Part shown: one piece after another, positions 13,936 through 20,073 of the stretch
Layout of the letters: each line of letters starts with the position of its first letter
Position numbering within the stretch: position 1 is the first letter of the stretch
Assembly (NCBI GenBank): GCA_019240015.1
Contig: JAFAZB010000243.1
Span: forward strand, 1-21,760
Length of the DNA stretch: 21,760 bases
Direction of reading: 5' to 3'
DNA from: Solirubrobacterales bacterium
GTDB taxonomy: Bacteria > Actinomycetota > Thermoleophilia > Solirubrobacterales > Solirubrobacteraceae
Translations under genes and position numbers: made by a program
Notes under the pieces: generated by a model
What the model was told of the DNA's origin: nothing
The model's database searches: none
What the model saw: the letters and a program-made list of their open reading frames with translations, nothing else

Positions 13936-16919
13936 GCCAAAAGCTTGCGCTTGAGGCGCCGGAGCAGGGCGCGCAGACGCCGAGTTGGTGATCCCTTCAG
14001 CTCCTGGATGCTCGCCGACAGGCGCCGGTGCTCACTCTCGAGGTAGTTGATGTACTCAGCGTGGGCGTGGCGGGTATTGTCAAGCTCCTTGAAGGCGAGC
14101 AGGCCCTGCAGGCGCTCCGTGGCTGTCTTCGAGTGGAACGTGAGCTGCAGACCGGGGAGGTCGCTGAGTTGCCCGGCGAGCGCCCTGAACGGGCGGGCGA
14201 TCCGGACGGCCTGCTCGCGATCGAGCGGATAGTCACCCAGCTCGATCGTTCGAGCGCCGCGCACGCTCGCCCACGCGTCGGCCCGCAGGGCAACCGACAG
14301 CGGTTCCGGAATGACGTGCAGCGAACAGCCCGCGAGCAGGGCCCGATTCAGCAGATCCTGGTCGGCGTCGAGGTCGCGGGCGTCCTTCGCGAAGCCGCCA
14401 ACTCGCTCCAGCCCGGCGCGGCTGATCGCGTAGGGCCCGGAGCTGAGCGCCGGGTAGATCAGGCCCACGAGGCTTGGCCCTCCGAGCGGTACGACGATCG
14501 GCGTGTTCGGTGAGGCAGGGAGCGCCTCTGCCGTCCAGGCGGGGGTGGACTCGCCGTACTGCCGCTTGGGGTCTGCGGTGGGCCATGTCAGCACGTCTGC
14601 GCCGGTTCGCGAGGCAACGTCACGGAGGCGCGCCAAAGCGCCGGGCGTCAGCGTCTCGCTCGCCCGAAGGAACACGAACAACGCCCCACGACCGTGGACG
14701 ATCATCTGTTCGCGAGCGGCGCCCGCATGTCGGTGGTCGCGAGCGACCACCGTCCAATCGCGAGGACGGCAGAACTCTGCCGCCCACGCTAGCTGGCGCC
14801 GTCCAGCCTCGCTCGTGCTTGCGTCGTCGACGACCACCACATCCAGCAGTTGATCCCCATCTTCTGCCAGCGCGGTGAGTACGTCCATCAGCCCGTCGCC
14901 ATCGTCGCGATGCAGGACGCCCACCGTCACGGCGGGCAGCGCCCCAGGATCGCTCGCTCCCCGTGGGCTCGCGTGCCTGCGAGCACCCGCCGCGACCGCG
15001 CCGACAGTCCAGCCCACGTGGACGTGCTCGTTGGCGTCGGGATCGATCGCGAAACGCGGCACACGTGGAGCTTGGAGCGCGGCGAGGATCCGGTCGGCCA
15101 GGGCGCCAGCCGACATCTCGGGCGTCTCCTGCCCGGCCGGAACAGGTGGCAGCCCATGATCTGGCTCCAATCCCGGAAAGGTCGTATCAGCGAGGTCCAG
15201 CGGCTCGATCAGCTCGCCCGTCCCCCCGCTGCGGGAAGCGACGATCGGAATGCGCAGGCTCAGCGCCTCGCTCACCGTATTCGGAGAGTTATCCACGGTC
15301 GATGGCATCACGGCCAGGCAAGCGCCGCGTCGGAGATGAGCCATCGCCTGCTGCTGATCGAGCGTTGCGAGCAACTCGTAGGACCAGGGCCAGCGGGCTG
15401 CGCGGCGGGCCAGATAGTCCACTGAGGGCTCGCCGTAGATGTGCTCCGGGCGACCCAGGAAAGTGATCCGGATGTCGTCAGGGGCGCCCAGCGTCGCGAT
15501 CCGATCCAGCGCGTCGCAAAAGGTCACGACCCCCTTGCGGGCCTCGAGGCGCCCGAAAAAGACGACCTCTTCGATCCGGCGAGCACCGCGTCGCGGCGGA
15601 GCTCCTGCTCGCGTCCGCGCCGTCGGGGGCAGGACGTACTGCTGGACGAAGCGGCGCGCCGGAAGCCTCCACCCCCGTTCCGCCAAATAGTCGAGCATGT
15701 AGGCGCTCGGACTGACGACTACGTCTGCAAGTTCCACGCTCACCCGCTCGAGGTGCTCGTCGACGAGTGCGTCGATCGAGCGCGGCAGTTCACCGTTGGC
15801 CTCTGCGCACCAGCGCGTAGAGGAATGCACCCCGGCGACGAACAGCGTGTCGGCGAACGCGATTCCCTGCCGCCGCGCGAGCACCGCGTAATAGCCGTGA
15901 CCCTGGCAATCAGGAAAGTGCACGATGTCGAAGCAGCCGTCGCCGTCGCGCTCGCGCAACCACGCATACAGCTCGTAAGCCGTGCGGACGTTCGGATGAG
16001 GTGACCTTACGAACGAGCGCGTCCTGCCAAGCGTCTCGAAGCGCACTTTGTGGCGGGCGTAGTGGCGCTCCCAGCTGTGGGCGTCCGCGGGACTATCGGA
16101 ACCCGACGCGCCCGTGAACAGCAGCGTCACATCGTGACCAGCGCGCGCCAGCGCGAGCGCCAGCGACGTATTGGCGGTGCCGATACCAGCATTGCGAGTC
16201 GGGCCGGTGACCTCGTACGAAGCCACGCACACACGCGCCGGGCGAGCGAGCTGCGCCTCGACATCGACGTACGGATCCAGAGCCAGTCCACGCGTTCCGG
16301 TTGCGAGCAGCGAGCTGACACGTGGATCGCGGCCGCCGAGCACGACCAGTGGACTGTCGCGACGATTCCACCGAGGCTCGGGCGAGCGCACGAGCGAGCG
16401 GTGCTCGACCTTGAGCCCGCCCCGTTCGGCTGCTCGCAGGAGCGAACCGAGCGACTCCATTCCGAGCCCACCGTCTGGATCGATCACGACGGCTGCCAAA
16501 ACTTCCGTCATCAGCGCTCGCAGACGAGCCGTGAACGCGCCATCCGCGAGCAGGAGTCGCGCATCGACGACCAACAGGGAGCCGCCGAGGCTCGTGTGAC
16601 TCTCGATCGGGAACTGGTCGCCCTCGTCCGGCAGCGTCAGCCACCTGCCCTGCGGCTGAAGCTCGCGCGCCTCGGCGACGAGGCGCTTGCGATCGATTCC
16701 TACGACCTCGATCGAGGGCCGGAGCGCACGTAGGATGGAGGCCCGAAGGCAGCCGATCAGGACGCATTTGCCGCATCCAAGCTTGGCGGCCAGAGCATCT
16801 GCAACCTCGGCTCCCTCAGGGGATGCGGCACGTCGCGGATCGGCGAAATGCGCCGAGCTCGCAGGCGCGGGGACCCGCCTGACTTCGGTTTCGAGCGCCA
16901 CTTGCGCCAGCGTAGACAT
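13932..16919 (-). CDS. Three-domain protein: degenerate methyltransferase-like, GT4, and GT2-like without DXD
   Basis: A 995-residue protein. Residues ~35-200 resemble a methyltransferase fold (VVGIDRKRL, LLVVDARLLL, AAVVIDPDG, RAAERGGLKVEH), but motif I is VLIGCLRAS, without the G-x-G-x-G pattern, so SAM binding is doubtful. Residues ~229-615 are a GT-B family 4 glycosyltransferase: RVCVASYEVTGPTRNAGIGT at its start, VVFFGRLEARKGV (452-464), and DNSPNTVSEAL with a D543-x7-E551 pair in place of E-x7-E, then IPIVASRSGG. Residues ~664-885 align with GT2 (TVGVLHRDDGDG, VVVVDDAST, DADQDLLNRALLAG), yet the DXD site reads FLRASETL (750-757). The C-terminus is a probable coiled coil ending in a basic tail. 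ATG 16919 is chosen because an earlier start would overlap the divergent gene. It probably extends a surface polysaccharide. Confidence 0.82.
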   Translation of the reverse strand: MSTLAQVALETEVRRVPAPASSAHFADPRRAASPEGAEVADALAAKLGCGKCVLIGCLRASILRALRPSIEVVGIDRKRLVAEARELQPQGRWLTLPDEGDQFPIESHTSLGGSLLVVDARLLLADGAFTARLRALMTEVLAAVVIDPDGGLGMESLGSLLRAAERGGLKVEHRSLVRSPEPRWNRRDSPLVVLGGRDPRVSSLLATGTRGLALDPYVDVEAQLARPARVCVASYEVTGPTRNAGIGTANTSLALALARAGHDVTLLFTGASGSDSPADAHSWERHYARHKVRFETLGRTRSFVRSPHPNVRTAYELYAWLRERDGDGCFDIVHFPDCQGHGYYAVLARRQGIAFADTLFVAGVHSSTRWCAEANGELPRSIDALVDEHLERVSVELADVVVSPSAYMLDYLAERGWRLPARRFVQQYVLPPTARTRAGAPPRRGARRIEEVVFFGRLEARKGVVTFCDALDRIATLGAPDDIRITFLGRPEHIYGEPSVDYLARRAARWPWSYELLATLDQQQAMAHLRRGACLAVMPSTVDNSPNTVSEALSLRIPIVASRSGGTGELIEPLDLADTTFPGLEPDHGLPPVPAGQETPEMSAGALADRILAALQAPRVPRFAIDPDANEHVHVGWTVGAVAAGARRHASPRGASDPGALPAVTVGVLHRDDGDGLMDVLTALAEDGDQLLDVVVVDDASTSEAGRRQLAWAAEFCRPRDWTVVARDHRHAGAAREQMIVHGRGALFVFLRASETLTPGALARLRDVASRTGADVLTWPTADPKRQYGESTPAWTAEALPASPNTPIVVPLGGPSLVGLIYPALSSGPYAISRAGLERVGGFAKDARDLDADQDLLNRALLAGCSLHVIPEPLSVALRADAWASVRGARTIELGDYPLDREQAVRIARPFRALAGQLSDLPGLQLTFHSKTATERLQGLLAFKELDNTRHAHAEYINYLESEHRRLSASIQELKGSPTRRLRALLRRLKRKLLA

Positions 16920-16952
16920 CCCGTCGGCGATCTGCCACGCCGGCTGCGCTCG

Positions 16953-16958
16953 GATAAT
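16953..16958 (+). promoter_or_regulatory. Candidate -10 of a leaderless promoter; overlaps a possible opposite-strand -10
   Basis: GATAAT matches five of six consensus bases and ends 6 nt before ATG 16965, so the transcript would begin at the start codon. Read on the other strand, positions 16959-16954 give CATTAT (four of six), placed to start the divergent 995-residue protein gene with a leader of roughly 27 nt. No good -35 is visible for either strand in the 45-nt gap. Confidence 0.4.
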
Positions 16959-16964
16959 GCGCGG

Positions 16965-18248
16965 ATGCGAGTCGTCGTCGATCTGGTGGGCGAGCGAGCA
17001 CATGGCCTGCTCGCCGAGTCCCGGTTCGTGCAACGTCCCTTCTTGCCTGGCGGAGAGCACAACATGTACGAGTTTGCGTTCGCCGCGGCCTCGATTGGCC
17101 TCGAAGTCGAGCTCAGGGGGTGGCTGGAGCGCGCAGCCTTTGAACGGCTGGCCGATGGAGTGGGGGCGGCCCCCCGCGTAGGCCTGTCCGCTCGGCTGCC
17201 AGAACCGAACGACCTCGTCGTTGTGCCCGAGGGCTGGGCGGACCCGCTCGAGTACGCGCGCCTGTTGATGTCGCCGGCGCGCATCGCGATCTTCGTGCTG
17301 GCGCCGCCGGGATTATTCGGATGGCCTTGGGTCGCCCCCGGATGGACTCGCCCCGATCCGCTCAGCGTGGACCTCGACGCGGTCGCCAAACCTGCTCATT
17401 TCCAGGCACCGCACGGGCTCGGCATCTCTCTGCTCACGCACTCGCCAGGGATCGCGACCGCGGCGCAAGCCGCGGGAGTGCCGTGCGCGTTCGTAGGCAC
17501 TGGACGGCCCGATCCGCCGACTCCGCAGCCAGGTATCGAGCGGTCCGTCGACGTCGCGGCGCTGACTTCGAATCGGTGGGCGCCGCTCGTCGCAGAGGTC
17601 GTCCCGCACCTTCGGGGGCTGACCGTGGATCTGGTCGGGGAATCCTCAAACGAGGAGGTCATCGCGCGACTGACGCAGGCCCGCGTGCTGCTATGGCCCT
17701 CTCGGATCGAAGGCCACGCGACGATTCCCTGGGAGGCTCGCAGCGTAGGCTGCGTTCCAGTCGCTCTGTCTACCAACCGGTTCGCCGTCGGACTGCACGA
17801 GGACGCCGGCGCCGTCGTAGTCGACGACGTCAGCGACCTGGCTCCCGCCGTCCACGCGCTGCTCGCGAACGAGGACCGGTGGCGCGAGCTCTCGACCCGC
17901 GCCGCCGGCACCGCGGCTTCGGAAGTCGATTGGCTGGCCTATGTCGATCGCGTGCGGAGCTTCATATCTTCCGTGCCTCCCGCCGCGCCCGACCGTGCGG
18001 CGCTCGCCGGCATGGGTGGCGCGCTCACGGATTGGATCGAGGCTCAGTTCTCGCGTGCTCAGCGCCTCGAAGAGATAAGCGTCGAGCTCGAGCGCGTGCG
18101 CGCGGACCGGGACAGGCTGCACGAGCAGGAGCACCACGCGCGCGCCGAGCGGGATCACGCCGCGCGGAAGCTGATCGAGCTCCACGACAGGCGCGCGGTT
18201 CGAATCGCCTTACGGCTCGCCGCGCTCCGGAACCGCCGCACTTCTTAG
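16965..18248 (+). CDS. GT-B fold glycosyltransferase with C-terminal coiled coil
   Basis: A 427-residue glycosyltransferase. The N-terminal half (MRVVVDLVGERAHG, then GGEHNMYEFAFAAASIGLEV) is the first Rossmann domain. The C-terminal half has LTVDLVGESSNEEVIARL (219-236), ARVLLWPSRIEGHATIPWEA with the complete E249-x7-E257 motif of GT4-like enzymes, and CVPVALSTNRF. Residues ~363-406 are a charged, heptad-like coiled coil and the last ~20 are basic and Leu/Ala-rich, a possible membrane-surface anchor. An open frame runs from 16848, but ATG 16965 is preferred: it begins the conserved domain and follows a GATAAT -10. The gene is divergent from the three-domain protein across 45 nt. A TTA codon occurs near the 3' end (18210-18212). 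Donor and acceptor sugars are unknown. Confidence 0.85.
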   Translation: MRVVVDLVGERAHGLLAESRFVQRPFLPGGEHNMYEFAFAAASIGLEVELRGWLERAAFERLADGVGAAPRVGLSARLPEPNDLVVVPEGWADPLEYARLLMSPARIAIFVLAPPGLFGWPWVAPGWTRPDPLSVDLDAVAKPAHFQAPHGLGISLLTHSPGIATAAQAAGVPCAFVGTGRPDPPTPQPGIERSVDVAALTSNRWAPLVAEVVPHLRGLTVDLVGESSNEEVIARLTQARVLLWPSRIEGHATIPWEARSVGCVPVALSTNRFAVGLHEDAGAVVVDDVSDLAPAVHALLANEDRWRELSTRAAGTAASEVDWLAYVDRVRSFISSVPPAAPDRAALAGMGGALTDWIEAQFSRAQRLEEISVELERVRADRDRLHEQEHHARAERDHAARKLIELHDRRAVRIALRLAALRNRRTS

Positions 18249-18278
18249 GCGCGGATCCGCCTCGCCCTCGCCCGGCAC

Positions 18279-18284
18279 TACAGT
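18279..18284 (+). promoter_or_regulatory. Candidate -10 of a leaderless promoter for the epimerase gene
   Basis: TACAGT (TAnnnT form) ends 6 nt before ATG 18291 in the 42-nt gap after the glycosyltransferase. It could give the epimerase its own leaderless transcript besides readthrough from upstream. No Shine-Dalgarno-like sequence precedes the ATG (GCGGCG), which favours this reading. Confidence 0.4.
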
Positions 18285-18290
18285 GCGGCG

Positions 18291-19349
18291 ATGCGCGTGC
18301 TCGTGACCGGCGGCGCCGGATTCGTCGGCGCCAACTGCGCGCTCGGCCTCGCCACGCGCCACCCGGATTGGGAAGTCACCGCGCTGGACAACCTCCGTCG
18401 CCGCGGCGCCGAGCTCAACCTGGAGCGCTTGCGAGCCGGGGGCGTGCGGTTCGCGCACGGCGACGTCCGCCAGCTCGAGGACCTGCTCGGGGTCGAAGAG
18501 CTGGATGCGCTGGTCGAGTGCTCGGCCGAGCCCTCAGCGCTGGCCGGCATCGACGGCGACCCCGACTACGTGATCCGGACGAATCTGTTCGGCGCCTATC
18601 ACTGCCTGGAGCTCGCGCGCCGGCGCTCCGCGTTTCTGCTGTTCCTGTCGACCAGCCGGGTTTACCCCGTGCCGGCGCTGCGCGGTCTGGCACTGGCAGA
18701 GTCACAGACGCGGCTGGAGCTGGAGCGCCAACAGCCGTACGCCGGTGCGTCGGAGGACGGGATCGCGGAGAGCTTCCCGCTCGCGGGGCCCCGGACGATC
18801 TACGGCTCGACGAAGCTGGCCGCAGAGATGCTGATCGAGGAGTATCGCGCCGCCTACGGCCTGCGCGCGGTCGTCGACCGGTGTGGTGTGATCGCCGGGC
18901 CCTGGCAGATGGGAAAGGTCGATCAGGGGGTGTTCACCTACTGGATGCTCGCCCATCACTTCAAGCGGCCCCTGGCGTACATCGGGTTTGGCGGCCACGG
19001 CAAGCAGGTGCGCGATCTGCTGCACGTGGAGGACCTGATCGAGCTGATCGACCGGCAGCTCGGAGATCCCCGACGCTGGGACGGAGAGACGGTCAACGTC
19101 GGCGGCGGCCGCGGCTGCAGCCTCTCGCTGCGCGAGGCGACCGCGCTGTGCGCCGAGATCACCGGCAACCGGGTCGAGCTCAGCGGCGCTGTCCAGACGC
19201 GGCCCGGCGACGTGCCGCTCTACATCTCCGACTGCTCCCGGCTGGCGGCGCTGACCGACTGGCGGCCGCAGCGCGGACCGCGGGAGATCCTCGCCGACGT
19301 GCATCGGTGGATCCACGAGCACGAGACCGCGGTCCAGCACGCCCTGTGA
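18291..19349 (+). CDS. CDP-paratose/tyvelose 2-epimerase-like SDR enzyme
   Basis: A 352-residue extended SDR nucleotide-sugar enzyme. It has the NAD loop G7-x2-G10-x2-G13 (VTGGAGFVGAN), LDNLRRRGAELNLERL, HGDVR, STSRVY (120-125) and catalytic Y171-x3-K175 in TIYGSTK. The segments KVDQGVFTYWM and GFGGHGKQVRDLLHVEDLI closely follow those I recall from CDP-paratose 2-epimerase (RfbE), which isomerises CDP-paratose to CDP-tyvelose. No CDP-glucose pathway genes (ddhA-D type) are in the window, so the substrate may be another nucleotide sugar, or those genes lie elsewhere. ATG 18291 directly precedes the dinucleotide-binding strand. It ends 21 nt from a convergent methyltransferase; the GC-rich gap has self-complementary GCGCGCGC but no U-tract, so no clear terminator. 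Confidence 0.8.
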   Translation: MRVLVTGGAGFVGANCALGLATRHPDWEVTALDNLRRRGAELNLERLRAGGVRFAHGDVRQLEDLLGVEELDALVECSAEPSALAGIDGDPDYVIRTNLFGAYHCLELARRRSAFLLFLSTSRVYPVPALRGLALAESQTRLELERQQPYAGASEDGIAESFPLAGPRTIYGSTKLAAEMLIEEYRAAYGLRAVVDRCGVIAGPWQMGKVDQGVFTYWMLAHHFKRPLAYIGFGGHGKQVRDLLHVEDLIELIDRQLGDPRRWDGETVNVGGGRGCSLSLREATALCAEITGNRVELSGAVQTRPGDVPLYISDCSRLAALTDWRPQRGPREILADVHRWIHEHETAVQHAL

Positions 19350-19370
19350 GCGGCTGACGCCGAGCGCGCG

Positions 19371-20057
19371 CTAGCGGCGCCCGATCACCAGGAACTGCTT
19401 GCCGAGCAGCTTCCAGGCGAGCGGCGTGCGCAGGTAGCGGCGGGTCAGCGCGGGCGAGGGAGGCAGCCGACCCGTGAACGAGTACGGCAGGAACCGCGGC
19501 TCCACCCGCTCGGGCTCGAATCCGGCGGCGTACAGATGCTCGGCGATCGCCCGGTGGGTGAAGATCAGCGTGTGGTCCGCCATGTCGAAGTACTCCTTGG
19601 CGCAGTAACGGAAGTTGGGGCCCATCACCGCGATCCGTCCACCGCCGGCCATCGCCTCGTGCATCCGCGCCAGGAACGACGCGACCGCCTCCTGCGTGGT
19701 CAGGTGCTCGAGGAAGTTCGACACGAACACGCCGTCGAAATGCTCGGCGGGAAGCTCGGCCTCGAACACATCGGCGACGATCGCCCGCACGCCCTGGTCA
19801 TAGGTGCCCTCGGCATACGCCACCTGGTCGATCGCCCAGCGCTCCGCGGCCGGGACCGCGTTGATGAACTCCCCGCGCCCGGCCGCGGGATCGAGCACGC
19901 GCTGAGGCCTGCCCAGCTGGTCGTGGACGCAGCGGGCGATCTCACGCCAGACGCCCACCCTGGCCGTCTGACTCACCCCGCCGAAGCGATACTCGTACAG
20001 GCGCTGGTAGTTCATGGGCGCGAGGGCGTGGTATGAGAGCAGATCGTGCGCGATCAC
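19371..20057 (-). CDS. Class I SAM-dependent methyltransferase
   Basis: A 228-residue methyltransferase with motif I VLDPAAGRGEF (54-64), D77 in WAIDQVAYAEG, IVADVFEAELP (93-103), FVSNFLEHLTTQEAV (111-125) and RIAVMGPNFRYCAKEYFD (141-158), followed by a DHTLIFTHRAIAEHLYAAGF helix region. Motif I has PAAGRG instead of the commoner xGCGxG, but the Gly-x-Gly core is present. The start is GTG 20057, 16 nt after the stop of the upstream membrane protein with a GGGCGGG nearby; ATG 20015 (MNYQRLYEYRFGGV) is a strong alternative since conservation seems to begin there. No membrane segment is seen. It is probably cotranscribed with the membrane protein, and is likely a glycan or small-molecule methyltransferase of unknown target. 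Confidence 0.85.
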   Translation of the reverse strand: MIAHDLLSYHALAPMNYQRLYEYRFGGVSQTARVGVWREIARCVHDQLGRPQRVLDPAAGRGEFINAVPAAERWAIDQVAYAEGTYDQGVRAIVADVFEAELPAEHFDGVFVSNFLEHLTTQEAVASFLARMHEAMAGGGRIAVMGPNFRYCAKEYFDMADHTLIFTHRAIAEHLYAAGFEPERVEPRFLPYSFTGRLPPSPALTRRYLRTPLAWKLLGKQFLVIGRR

Positions 20058-20073
20058 CCAAACCGGGCCCGCC

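Noticed and set aside
16920..17060. N-terminal extension of the three-domain protein
   Set aside because: It would overlap the divergent glycosyltransferase start at 16965 by 96 nt and shows no domain; ATG 16919 is used instead.
17321..19357. 678-codon plus-strand open frame across the GT-B and epimerase genes
   Set aside because: It is Arg/Ala-rich and out of frame with two well-supported genes; it also runs through their intergenic gap.
19350..19370. Bidirectional terminator between convergent genes
   Set aside because: The gap has self-complementary GC-rich sequence (AGCGCGCGCT) but no stable long stem followed by a T run on either strand.
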